Source: Tribonema minus
Taxonomy: Eukaryota; Sar; Xanthophyceae; Tribonematales; Tribonemataceae
DNA: 64,000 nt
Assembly: GCA_017506865.1 (NCBI GenBank)
Contig: JAFCMP010000246.1
Span: 558,001 to 622,000, forward strand
Direction of reading: 5' to 3'
The position numbers were made by a program, and so were the translations under genes. The notes below the pieces were generated by a model, which did no database searches, was not told where the DNA came from, and saw nothing but the letters and a program-made list of their open reading frames with translations. Position 1 is the first letter of the stretch. Every line of letters starts with the position of its first letter. Positions 33,813 through 45,706 of this stretch are shown in pieces.

Positions 33813-36800
33813 TCAACTGGCCTGCTCGCTGTCGACGTCCAGTACGCGCAGGTACGACAGCTGCCGCCGCATCGCCTCCTCGGGTTCTATCTTTGCCGCC
33901 GAGGAAATGCTGTACAGGCCGCCGTGACCTCCAAGCGACACTTGCACGCCCTGCGTGCATGTAGGATTAGGGTTAGAGTGAGGGCTTGGGGTAAGGGTCA
34001 TGCGAGCGTGACACGCGTCACTCTCTGAAGGACAAGCGGAGTGAATACTAGCAGGAGCAGCAGTGCTCAGGACGCCAGCAGCAGCAACACCAAAAGCAGC
34101 AGCGACAGCGGAAGCGGAGTAGCAGCGGCGCGAACAGCAGCAGTAGCAGCAGTCACCAACAAGCTGACAAGGTGGAGTATTGGTTGAAACAGGCTGTCTG
34201 AACACAACGCATAGCCCCCGTGCCTGTGGCGAATGAGGTGGTCGTACCAAAGGGAGTGTTCATGCAGTACCATCAGCAGGGAATGCCATCTGTTACTTCA
34301 GAAGCGTGCGCAACACCCTGGCTTCTGCGCTCATTGCTCTTGTCATGTACTTCGAAGTATAGACTATGTACTTCAAGAAGTATGATACTGCAAGTAAAAG
34401 TATATGTTTCGCAAGTACAGGTAGGTTACATGCACGGGTAGGTTAAATGCAGTCAAGAAAACTGACTTTGACGTACATGCCTTCGTTACAAGGGAGAAAA
34501 GATTAAGCCCTCAAATAGCCAGTGTGCGGATACATTATTGTCATTGATGCTGCAGCCTGAGCGCTGTTGCACAACTCGTAATGCACATAACGACCCCCTG
34601 CACACCGTTTTGATTTCCGACCAAAACAATCAACCTCTCACTGTGCAGCCAATCCGGTCCCGAACACACCTTGGACACCATTTGCACAGGCTTTCGAGCC
34701 GAGAGCTGCTGCTCCTCCTGCTTGGCGCCAAGCCGCTGAACCACCGACACCATGCCCGCTTTGACATCCTCCGCCAACGGCGGCGGCACTTGCGACGGCG
34801 GCGGCGGCGGCGGTGGAGGGGGGCCGTGCACCTGCAGCGGCGCCGCGCAGAGCCAGTGTTGAAGAGATAATGCAGTGTGAGGATGGGCATACTGGACTAG
34901 ATGAAGAGCGTTGCCAGAAGGAGGTTAAACTGTTGTGTGACCTACATATGTGCAGGTGAACCGTACGCTCAATATACAATGTGGGAGAGAGACGCGCAGT
35001 CGCGAATTCTTCCCCCATAGGCAACACTTCATTTTTTGAAGCATGCAAGTATTAGCTCGAGCGAAAAGATCACCGGACACAGCGTGCCGTGACTACGCCA
35101 GTTGCCAATGAAAGGACATCCATCGCATGAAGGCTGAGCCATGCGCACAAGAGCACGACAGCTGCGCGAGAACCGCAGGCCCTGCACTGCACACAACCCA
35201 CGCACACTTGCAACTGCCATACGCAAACTCACATTGGCTAAGTTGAACCCCACGGGGCCGCCCTCCGCGCTATCGAGCGCCCCCCTGAAGCCCCCCCTTC
35301 CCCCCTGTCAGCGCTCAACCGGTCCCTGCTCCCCAGCGCGCCGCCCCCCTGCACCCTCTCCCCCCTGCCCTCCCTGCCGCCGCTCTGCGGTGTAGGCGAG
35401 CGCTGCTGCTGCTCTCCCAGGTGCCGCCGCGGCGGCGCATCGCCGAGGCGCGGCGTGCTGTCCCTGCCGCCCGCGCGCGCCGCGCTGCCGCCGCCGCCGC
35501 CGCCGTCGACGCCGTAGCCGCCGCCGCCGCCGCCGTCGACGCCGTAGCCGCCGCCGCCGCCGCCGTCGTGGCCTCGCGGCGACATTTCCTCATGCTGCGG
35601 TGGCGCGCCGAGGCGCAGCCCGAGCGCGCCTGGGGGCGAGCGCAGCTGCGGCGGCGGCGGCGGCGCGCGCGCGCCGGGCGCCTCCAGCGGCGGCGGCGGC
35701 CCCCTGTGGCGCTCGTCGATGAGCTCCGTCGCCCCCGCCGCTGCCCCTGCGGAGCTGCCGCTGCTCGGCTGGCTGCGCGGCGCGCGGCTGAAGGGCAGAA
35801 ACTGCGCGCGCACGGGGCAGCCGCCGAGCGCGACGTAGATGCGGCCGCTGCCGTTGACGCGGTTGATGGCGTGCGGGTGCTGGTACTCGCGCAGCAGGTC
35901 CACGAGCGCGCGCGCCGCCTCCGCCTCGTCCTTGAACGAGACGGAGCAGAGCGTGTACGTGGAGCTGTGCTTGAACTGCGCCGTGTCGGCCACGGCGGCG
36001 CCGAAGCGCTCCGTGATCGCCTGCGGCGGCGGCGGCGGAAAACAGCAGCAGCGCTCATCAGGGCACGCAGGCTGCAGGATGCATGTGCGCAGTTGCTGCT
36101 GTCGCTGTCTAAGGTATCAACTAGTTTCACATTTCCATTTACATACTTTGAAGTGTTAGCGCATCTTTACAATGCAGTTGAAACCAATGGAGGCAGTGCT
36201 TCAGGTGGCAGTGCCATTCTGCTGCCGACTGGTGCAGCTGCTGCTCGTCCCGTTGCCGTGCTGGTCATACTTCTTTCAGTCTTGCTGGTTTCGCAGGGAC
36301 TCTGGCCTTGCCAAGTACAGGTCTGCGACATCGGCAAAGCTTAGGCATGGCTGACCGGCATCACTGAACAGCACACCTTGTACTGTATGGACGCCTTCAA
36401 TTTTCACAAGCGCTTCGTTCCTGAATCATTATATATACGGCGCCCCCACACCCCCGCGACCAGCGCCGCGCCCATGCGCTTCGCACCCTTGCCTCGCCGC
36501 TGCGGCGCCACACGCCACTCCCCATGATCAAGTACGCATGCATAATCGCCACCAGCACGCCAAGCGCGCAGGCGCGCCGCGCGCTGCCAACTTCAACTTC
36601 AACTGTCGCGCATGGCGATCCCGGCGATAACTGACCTCGTGCATGGTGGCGCGCGTGTGGCGCACGGCGCCGTCGCTGCCGAGCCCCAGCACCGGCGACG
36701 GTCCGTAGTTGCTCACGTACACCACGTTGACGAGGCGCCGTGTCATCGCAAAGATCGCGCCGTCCATCTCCGTGGAGGCGCGCTCCGCCTGCTGCACGCT

Positions 36801-39800
36801 GCGCGCGGCAGGCAGCAGGAGGCGGCGGCGGCAGGAGGCGGCGGCGGCGAGGGGTGCGTGAGTCAGCGCTGAGCGCCGACAACTCTAGGGTAGCGCATCT
36901 GCCAGTGTTGAAGTGAAGCGGTACAAGGCGGCGCCGCATTTGCGCCTGTCAGACGTGTTCGCTGCTGCGCGAGAGGCGGCGTTGCAAAGGCGCGCTCACA
37001 AGGTGTGCGCTTCGTGTCGGCGCCGCAACAGGCGCGCCGTCTGACTACTGTAGTTGCAGGGTCACGGAGAGGCTGTGTGCAAGGGAGGGAAGTTCAACTT
37101 CAGGGGGCGCTGCGCGCAGGCAGCATTTCAGGAGTACACATACAGTACATGATCATATCAACGGGCGACGCTCACTCAACTTGCAGCCAGCTGCTGCTGC
37201 CAGCTGCGGACGCGCACTGCACCTGACGCCTGAGAGTTTGCAAGCATACGCATACCCTTTGGTAATGTAAGGCCATCAGCTCCCGCGCTTCGCCCCGCGC
37301 ACACAAGAGTCTGGCGAGCTTGCCCGTTGAGGTTGCGCCTCCGCATAGCTGTAGCTGACATCACACATATACATACACAGCCTGCGAGCCAGCGTTGAGG
37401 AGAGGGCATGGGAATAAACGCGTTCGTGCGCTGCAGCTGTGGCATGGCGCCGCAGCAGCGGCGGCGGCAGCAGAGCTCACCTGAACAGCGACACCAGGGC
37501 GACGCGCGAGTGCCCGTCGTGCCCCGCCACCAGCTTGATGCTCACGGGCCGCACCGTCCCCCCACAGTGCTCCGCAAAAAAATCCGCCACGTCCCCCGCC
37601 TCCGCCGCCAGCGGCAACCCCAGCACCGCCACCACGGGCTTCCACGTGCTGCCGCCATCCAGGTCCACGGGCTGCTGCTGCGCTGCCGCGGCGGCAGCGG
37701 CGGCGGCGTGCGCCGCGTGCTGCCTGTCCTCCGCATCGCGCTGCTGCTGCTGCTGCTGATAGTGATGATCGTCAGGGCCGCCGTTGCCGCCGCCGCCCGG
37801 CGCGCCGCGCGCATGGCCATTGGCAGCGCTGCGGCGGTCGACGGCAGCGAGCGCGGCGGCGCGCAGCTCGAGCTCGCGCGCGCTGCTGCTGGCGTGCGGC
37901 GCGCCGCGGTGCGCCTCCATTCCAGTGCCGCCGCCGCCGTGGTTGTGATCTGCATAGCCGTCGGCCGGCGGCGGCGGCGGCGCGGCGGCGTCCCCGTGCT
38001 GCGCGCGTGCATGGTTGAGCACCGCCACGGCCTTCTCCACGAGCACCGCCTTGACGTAGTCGAGCTCGTCGGGCTCAAAGGGCGCGTTGGCAGACGCGGA
38101 CGCGCGCACGCCGAGCGCTGCCAGCACGCGCTGCAGGTTGCCGCGCTCCCAGCAGATGTGTTGCGCGAGCGTCAGGAGCGAGGAGCGGTTGGGGTAGTAG
38201 ATGAAGCCGGGCGCGCGCAGGGCCGCGTCCTTCCACGCCTGCGAGGGCATGGACACGCGATAGCGGCGGTGCCACGTAGTTGGTCGAGAGTGTTTGCGTT
38301 TTGTTGGCGAGGGAGTAAGTAAGAGAGGTTGTCGCAGCTAAAAATGAGGTTGTGTGGGCATTCGACGGTGAGCTTCCGCACCCGCGGCACGGGGGGGTTG
38401 ACTTGCAGGCAGCGGTAGGCGCGTCACACGTTGAAGAATCAGCAGTGTGAAATAGCAACTGAAGTGGGTGCCGGTGTTCAGCAAAGGCAAACCAAGCGAT
38501 CGCGCCATCCGTGGTGATGGGCTCAGTGTAGTGTACCACAAAATCAAATGGAAGGTCCAGCAACGCAAGCTGCAATGTTTGCCCAGTGCGGGTCCATGTC
38601 ACATGTATGTCAACGTTATGGCTATTTGATGTTCAGTGTATTGTGTCCTGCGAATGCTGCAAGGTCATTTGAGTGCAGGTTATTGAAGTTACCACATGCC
38701 ATTGTCGAGGGCTTCGCCTAGCACAGCGGTCATGACTTGCAGTGATTGCACCTCAAGGTGCAAAGGTCAATTACATCGAGTAAGTGATGTCAAATGTCAC
38801 TGCATCGTTGACATCACCACTGTTGCAACTGCAATAGCAATTGTAACTGCTTGTGAGCGGTTATACCACGCAACGTGCATGTGAAGACTTCACTGCAGCA
38901 CAGAGATCAGAGCATGAACCTGTGTCTTCATGCTGTATGAAAACGAATCAAAAGATCGTAGAGCTCTAGGTGACAAGGGATGGTTAGCCGCAAGTGCCTT
39001 CCACCAATAACCGTGGTCGCTGTATGTTGGCACCAGTGCGTCAGGCAGGACACATCCACCGACAGTCAGCATTGAACGTGTTTAACACCAGAAGTTGCCA
39101 ACATGGCTTGGCACAGACGGGCCGGACAGGCCGGCACGTTGAAGCTGATGACAAACCACAAATGAACTTCTCCATACATGCCTTATGTACCAGCAGCAGG
39201 TGCGAGTCAGGACGCATGCAGCGGACCACGCCACTGCGTCCTGTCAAGGCGAGCGCTGCAACCCACCGCTCAGCAGACTCAGCTGGCAATTACCTCACAC
39301 TGGGGGCTGGCACGTAAATTGAAGTTGTGTCGCTGAGCGCTGAGACACACAATCTCACCTGTAGAGGGAGCCACAGTGGGTCAGGCAGAGCCGGCCGCGC
39401 CGCCGACGCCGCAGGCTCCCTGCGCCTTGCATCATCCGCATCCCCTTGCCCCTCCCTCGACCAATCGCCGTGCCTGTCACCACCGCCGCCGCCGCGGGGC
39501 GTGCTGCCGCGGCTGGCGCTGCCGCCGTGGCCGCTGCGCGCGTCCGCTGCGTGCCCGTGCTGCTCCGCACTGCGCCCACGTGCATCAGCGCTCAGCCTAT
39601 CCTGCTGCGAGTCGCGGCTGCGGCCACGCACGCGCCTGAGCGTGTAGCCATCCCCCGCGCCCTCGTGTGCCCCATTGCGCATGTCGTCGTGGTAGCCGCC
39701 GCCGCCGCCGCGCCTGTCGCCGGCGTCGCTGTCGCGCTGCAGCCGTTCGCTGCTGCGCAGCCTGCCGCCGCCCTCGCGCAGCGGCGAGCGCGACACTGCG

Positions 39801-40987
39801 GCGTGGGCCGGCCGCATGCCGCGCATATCCTCTCTGTAGCCGCCGCCGCCGCCGTCACGGTAGCCTGCGCCGCTGCCGCTGCCGCGCGAAGGCGAACGCG
39901 CCAGGCCAGCGGCATGCTGCGGCGGACGCGGCAGCCGCATCGGCGGCCGCTCGTCCCTGTAGACGGCGGCGTCGCGCGCGCGGGTCGCGCTGCGGCCGAA
40001 GCGCGGCACATCCGGCGGGCTCGCGGAGCGCTTGCGCTTGTACAGCGCGTCGCGCGGCGACGGGCGCGGCGGCTCCATCCTCATGCCGGGCGGCGAGCCA
40101 GTGCTCAGGGGCGGGAGGGGGGGGCGGCGCGGCGGCGGCGCGCGGGCGGCGGCGCCGCCGCCGCCCCCGCGCGACTCCTGCGGCCCCGGCTGCGGCAGAG
40201 TGCCGTGGAGCATCGTGCGCATCATGGGGGAGACGGAGGGGTGCGCGGCGCGCGCGTGCGTGTCCGCGAGGAACGCTCCCATCCACGGCTCGCCGCCGGC
40301 GGTGCGGCACAGCGTGGCGAGCGCGACCGCGGCGCGTATGCACACGTCGGTGGGCACGCTCGCCATGGCGAGCGCCGTGAGCGCGCGGCAGAAGGCCTCC
40401 GTGGTCGGGTGCAGCGCGGCGCGGTTGGCGAGGCGATCTTCCGCAATGCCGACGCACATGTTGAGCGCCGCTATGTCGCCGCGCTCGTTCGCGACGACGT
40501 CCAGCGCGTCGTCGAGCACCTGCGAACGTGCAATGCAAAACGCGCAGTTGGAGCTCAAGCGCAGTGGCGGTTGGATCCAGAGGTGACCCCCGCTGATGAG
40601 CCGATTCACCCGAATGAGCTGCGGGTGCACAAAGTTATGCAATGCTTGCGCACACCAATGCAGTGACCGAGCACATGCAGCTGTGCACACAGATTGAGCT
40701 CACCCAGCCTGTTAAAACGCACGCACGCGGTAGAAAGAAGATTATGGGGTGCGTCGCTCGAGTGCCGCGAACAAGTGTTGGGTGACAGAGCGTGGAGTCT
40801 TGAATGACGCCGTGGGCGCCATACACCGACAGCGCTCACTGCTATTAAAAACACGCACCGCAAACGCCACAGGCGGAGCACTTGGCACGATCTTGGCAAG
40901 CAGGAACACCGACAAACTCACCTCATCCTGGCCTCGTCTGCGGTTCAAACTGGAAAGAAAGGGCGAAGTGAACTGCATCGAGTGCAT
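33813..40987 (-). CDS. RRM-containing, RG/SR-rich RNA-binding protein
   Basis: Exons (all phases agree): possible first 40987-40922, then 40519-39359, 38238-37481, 36798-36636, 36020-35233, 34831-34670 and 33950-33813 (stop TGA). Total about 1060 residues. Exon 2 has a helical domain (VLDDALDVVANERGDIAALN to AVALATLCRTAGGEPWMG) and a Pro/Arg/Gly/Ser region with RS and RGG-like pairs. Exon 3 has AWKDAALRAPGFIYYPNRSS and opens an RRM fold (KPVVAVLGLPLAAEAGDVAD) that exon 4 completes (RRLVNVVYVSN). Exon 5 has a second RRM-like unit (TYTLCSVSFKDEAEAARALV to VALGGCPVRAQF), then three YGVD/Gly6 repeats. The last two exons give a Pro-rich stretch and YSISSAAKIEPEEAMRRQLS. Inferred role: nuclear mRNA processing; no orthologue named. 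Within exon 5 the frame shifts near 35310-35360, see findings. Confidence 0.75.
35506..35570 (-). repeat. In-frame 27-bp coding tandem repeat
   Basis: Repeats of (GGC)n plus TACGGCGTCGAC encode Gly6-Tyr-Gly-Val-Asp twice, followed by a third Gly run, in exon 5 of the RRM gene. Units are identical at the DNA level, so they are recent or homogenised. Confidence 0.85.
38937..38973 (+). repeat. Dispersed conserved element, copy 3 (37 bp)
   Basis: Identical to 26965-27001. It lies in the intron between RRM-gene exons 40519-39359 and 38238-37481, antisense to that gene. Confidence 0.9.
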
Positions 40988-41194
40988 AGCGGCTGACAGC
41001 AGAGTGTGCCCTTCCCTCGTGGGCTCTCGCGGCCTACGAGCGGAGGTTCATCGTGTCTATGTGCGGAGAAGAGCCGTGATTTCAAACTTTGCTTGATCTT
41101 GGCTTCGTCGAGCTCATGTGCTGGCCAACAGGAGAAAGAGGATGATTGCTGCTGCCAAGGCGGACGCGACGTCGTCACCCTCTTGTGGGGTGCT

Positions 41195-41280
41195 TGTGGG
41201 AGCGCCAAGTTCAGAACCTAGCTATGAGCCTTGTGAAATGCTCCTGGGCGCCAAGTTCAAAACCTAGCTATGAGCAAATC
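41195..41280 (+). repeat. Short tandem duplication upstream of the 41.3-kb gene
   Basis: GCGCCAAGTTCAGAACCTAG at 41202 recurs with one change at 41251; both continue CTATGAGC. It lies in the presumed promoter/5' UTR of the small membrane-protein gene. Confidence 0.8.
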
Positions 41281-41313
41281 GAAACTTCAAATTCGCCGCC
41301 AACCAGCACCAGT

Positions 41314-42456
41314 ATGAGCTTCCTGAAGAGAGTGTCGCTTGCTCCTGAGGATTACATCAACCGGTTCGACAACTGGCGCAGTTCTTATCACGCGCGGAAC
41401 TTCAGGCCTTCAAGAGTGGGGTGAGTGAGATTGAAGTACTCTCATGTAATATAGTGATTGGCGGATCTGATTTCACGCCACGCTCGAGCAGGCATCAAGA
41501 GCACAAATGTCAAGTTCAGGTCACTATGCACTGTGTCAGTACAGAAAGACTTCTGTACTTTAACATGATGGCTTTCGCGGAATGACGGAACTTCCTCGGT
41601 TTCAAACAGACAATCAAAACTTTGCACCTACTCGTCTTGCCACAGAGAGCCGGAAGTGTCCATACGGACACTTGAAATATCAAGCTGTGATTGTTGGTCA
41701 CTGAGGCATTGGGTGAAAGTTGAACTTCAAGCTATCTCAAAATGCTTGTAGTCACAGAGACGAACGCATACGTGCCAACTCTGCCCAATGCGTGTCGCTT
41801 GCTTGTCCTTGACAGTTGGCTCCATTGCTCAGCATTGCGTAGCTTGTTTCGTGACGCAGACATCAACTTGAAGTCGAACGTCCACCATTGCACACAGCCA
41901 ACACAGCCACCGCAGCAATCAAGGACTCCTCGAATGTGCGCTCACGCTGGCTCACGCCAACCCGGGGCCTCTTTGCCATTGCATCGGCTGCTTGCGTGCT
42001 GCGAAGGCACGAGTCTGCCTTGAACTGACTTGAATGGTGTAGCTGCGTCCTGCACCTGACCACACGGCTTCGCCACGCGGTCTTCACGGCTCTTGCTTCG
42101 CCTCACCGCCTGGAGGACCCTCATCCACCTACGCATTTGTTGAGCGTTGCATGCGCTGGCGCAATGCGATTACAACAACGACAGTCACAATGGCAGTCAC
42201 GACCCTGCAGCCTCAGCGTGCCCAGCAGCAATGCATATCAAATTCCCAGCACACACACGATCCCCCCTTTCCCCCCCCCCCCCTCCCGCCATCTGTCCCC
42301 CGCGACTGCAGAACGTTCAGGCCCGCCGTGCACCTGATGCTGCTGGTGGGGACCCTCGGTTACGAAGCGGAGTGGTATGGCCTCGGGCGCTTTCACGTAG
42401 CGCACAAGCATCATGACATCGAGGAGGGGGCAAAGCTGCTGGCGGCGCAGCGCTGA
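41314..42456 (+). CDS. Small single-helix membrane protein, possibly mitochondrial
   Basis: Two exons, 41314-41420 and 42312-42456, join in phase to 83 residues. Exon 1 reads MSFLKRVSLAPEDYINRFDN and ends in a basic ARNFRPSRV. Exon 2 reads TFRPAVHLMLLVGTLGYEAE (one predicted membrane helix), then WYGLGRFHVAHKHHDIEE and a short tail. The size, the basic amphipathic start and a single helix followed by a His-rich segment recall small F0 subunits such as the ATP synthase f-type subunit, but this is only a structural resemblance. The intron's 3' end is an extended C tract (42265-42300) and a G29 run follows the stop codon by 70 bases. Confidence 0.65.
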
Positions 42457-42524
42457 GCGCATGGGGGGGACCACCTCTAGCGGCAATGCGAATTGATGGG
42501 TGAGATGCTGTGCGAGGGAGGGGA

Positions 42525-42555
<31 letters not shown>

Positions 42556-45500
42556 TGCGGCGACACAGCTGTTGTGAAGCCGGTGTGTATACGCGGTCTG
42601 TAGTGACGCTGTGCCATAGTGCTGCACTAGTAGTGCTGCCATTGCATAAGGTACCTGTCAGAGTCATCACAAAGGGCGTTATGTGGTGAATGGCGTGCTC
42701 ACGTGCGCGCCGCCGTCGCGAGCAGCACCAGCAGCAGCGCCAGCAGCAGCGCCGGCGGTGGCAGTGTGTATGTACATGTAGGATGTGTGGCTGTACCTCC
42801 AAAAGGGGTGCTAGCAAAGCCCACTGGCACTGTGTTGCCGTGCCGTCGCACCAGGAAGTGTTACACGAGCAGCATCGGCGCGCTTTTCTGTTGTTGTCAC
42901 ACGGTCTCAGATGGTAGCCTTAGGTATGCAGGCGCCCGACCACCGAGGCGTAATCCTAGCCAAGGGGAGCAAGATGACCAGAGTCTGCCATTGAATGTGG
43001 ACGGTTTGTGCGACTGCTGGCGGTCTCCTGCACTGTCGTCTTGCACTGTGCTACCAAGTGAGCGTGTGAAGATGCATGGAAAGTCCAGATGTGGCATTTG
43101 CTACCCTGCGTGCGCAGTCATGTTGGAGAATGTCTTGAAACTTCAGGCTCATGAGACTGCGGCAGGCAGCTTGAGCAGGTGCAGCTGCCGCAGTAGACGG
43201 TGCATTCTGAGCATCGCCACCGTCGTCCACTCATATGTGCTCCCGTCTTGCTGCCGCTGCTGCTTGCGTTGAGCAAGCGACAATGTTGAACCTGAAGTTG
43301 GCTCACCGAGTCAGAGCTTATCATAGCGCTGATCACAATGGCGCGCCTCCGTCTCTTGGTGCAAATGTGCAGCCCGGTCATCTGCCCTTACATCACCGCT
43401 GCTGGAAAATTTCTGTTGCACCACAGACGTGATGGCTGGCACCAGCGCAGCATGTAAGACCTTTGGAACCTCTGGTTAACCTTGCAAATCAGACGCCGCC
43501 TGCCGTATACTTAAAGTTTGCGTTTGTGTGGCAGCTGCTTGCTAATCAACTGAGCTGCCAGTGAAGACGTCTACGTTATATTGCAATCCAGATTCTTACA
43601 CTCACCACCGTGTGTACAGGGGGATGCTCTTATTTATGAAACAGATCGAGAGCCGCGCTGCTGTCAAAACATCATGATATGAGGTCAACGGGGTGGATTG
43701 CAGCCTGGTGATGTAGCGTCTTTTGAAGCTTTACTCAGTGGCCCGTTGCTAGAACTGTCAAAGCGAGCTGGCATTTCAATGTTAACACTGACTTGGTCTG
43801 CAAGCGTTCATGGCAGCATCATCATCTCAGTCTGACAGCGCACAGCGCCACCACTGTGTCAGAGGCGGGCGACCAAGCATGCAAGTAGACCCAATTGCGA
43901 GAACACATGTAGTGCCAACCAGGAGGGGAATGGAGGGGACTATTCGTACGTGTACTCTGACCTATTTCTTAGATGGCACATCAGTGCTCACCACTGATCA
44001 ACCTCCAAAGGTGACAGTCTGCTTTCTTCTGGAGGAGTCATGGCGCAGTCAGTGGCACGGTGTGTTCAGGCTGCAGCCTGCGCTTACGTTGGTGAGCGTG
44101 CCACATTTCGCGATACCAGGCGCTGAGCTCAAAGCCAACGAAGGCGCCTGAAGGTGTTACATTAGCGGAGCGCCACTTGAATAGCTCTCACACGGTGACT
44201 GTGGCACGAAGCCTAGTGGCGTGCGCGGTAGAGCAGCGCCCTGATCAGTGCGCAGCGCACCTACAAGTTGGCGCTGGGGGCGTGAGGCGTCATGTCGGCG
44301 ACGTTAGCGCGTGGCGCCATACGCCTGTTTCGCGACCGCACTGGAGGCTCAGGCTGCAGTGCTTCAAGTTGGTGTCGAAGCTGAAACCCTGAAAACCGGT
44401 CGAATGATACCGACGCTGGTGCTCAAGTGGGGGCTCAGCTCGATGACTAGATCCATGAGCACGCCGAGCGCGAACATCATGGAGCCAGACATGATCGCAA
44501 TCATGAATCGCTGGCAGTACCACTGGCACCTGCGCCAGCGCTGCGTGTATGCTGCTGCAGCTGTCCTGCGCTGCAGCTTCTGGGCACCGACATCCAGCTG
44601 AAGGTCCGCCTTCGAATTCGCATTGCGCGCTGCATATGCGTCGACTTCATCACCAAGCTGCGGTGCAGTGCGCTGCCAGGCATCTCCACTGCAGGCTGCA
44701 CATGTGCTGCGGCTGCTGCCGATTGGCTTCAGTTAAGGCACGTTGCCAGGTGGCACCGCAGCCTGAGCGTTGCTGTCACAGTCGCGCGCCGCGCATCCCC
44801 GCCGCTGTCGTCATGCCGTGGCACACCGCTGCAGCGATGCCGTTGCGCGCTCTGCTACACACCGCTGGCGCCGCCGGACCGCGGCGCTATTGCTGCCGCA
44901 TCATGCTGCACAAGTGGCGGCATCGCATATGCTTGTGTTTAAAGTTTTCCGAGTCACTGCTCAGGCACACCGAAGCTTATGAGCAATGCTGTTGAACAGA
45001 AGTTGCTTCAGAAGCACCGTGAATGATATTTTGTGATACTACAGTAAGTGAGCATGAATGGCAGCATTGCACACTTTGGCATGAAACCGCATGACAGACC
45101 ATATCACTTTTTTCTTTCAAGCAGTTCAGATAGAATGTCATCAGTTGTTTTTGTATGTCATTCGCATCACCAGGGGCTTGCACGGGCTTGCATGCTACCA
45201 GTATACCCGGCGGGCCCGCGCGTATGCCAATGTGCGCACCGCGGGCGGCTGATTACTTCTGCCGCCGCCGTCAGGGCCATCTGGGTTCTAGGGGTCCTGT
45301 GTTCCGCGCTTGATCGTGAGCATCCCAGCGTGCGCGCCTGAAGACCGGACGCCATGCGCCAGCGCAGCATTCATTGAACGATGTGGAGCAGCACATGCCA
45401 GTCATCATCAACAAATAACACTTGTCATTGTCATGGCAACGTGGTGGAAGCCAGGCAACCAACTCGTCGGGAAATTGCGAAACCGAAATCAGTTATTTAT

Positions 45501-45706
45501 TCACATCGGCAAAATATGTACGCATTTTGTTGCATGGATTCCCCGGCGAGCTAGTAGCTCGCTCGGGCGCAGCATCTCTGGATATGATCACTCACAATAC
45601 CTCCAACGACCCTCAGTAACCCAGGGACAGCAGGGACAGCCAGCCACCACCAACCTTCCTTCCCACAACCTTCCCCAGCTCTCCCTCCCACTCAACATCA
45701 GCAACA
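42457..45706. other. Spacer without secure gene
   Basis: Contains a G29 run (42526-42554). A 113-codon ATG frame at 43810-44151 (MAASSSQSDSAQRHHCVRGG at its start) has no family match and no splice context; I give it about 0.25. No other supported feature. Confidence 0.45.
42526..42554 (+). repeat. G29 homopolymer
   Basis: Twenty-nine consecutive guanines 70 bases downstream of the 83-residue protein's stop. Strong G-quadruplex potential if transcribed. Confidence 0.9.

Noticed and set aside
39446..40666. Plus-strand frame of 406 codons
   Set aside because: Complement of RRM-gene exon 40519-39359, which has matching splice phases and better composition.
44549..44995. Cys/His/Arg-rich frame possibly related to Sfi1 repeats
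   Set aside because: Lacks the regular Trp spacing and has no splice sites; composition alone is not enough.
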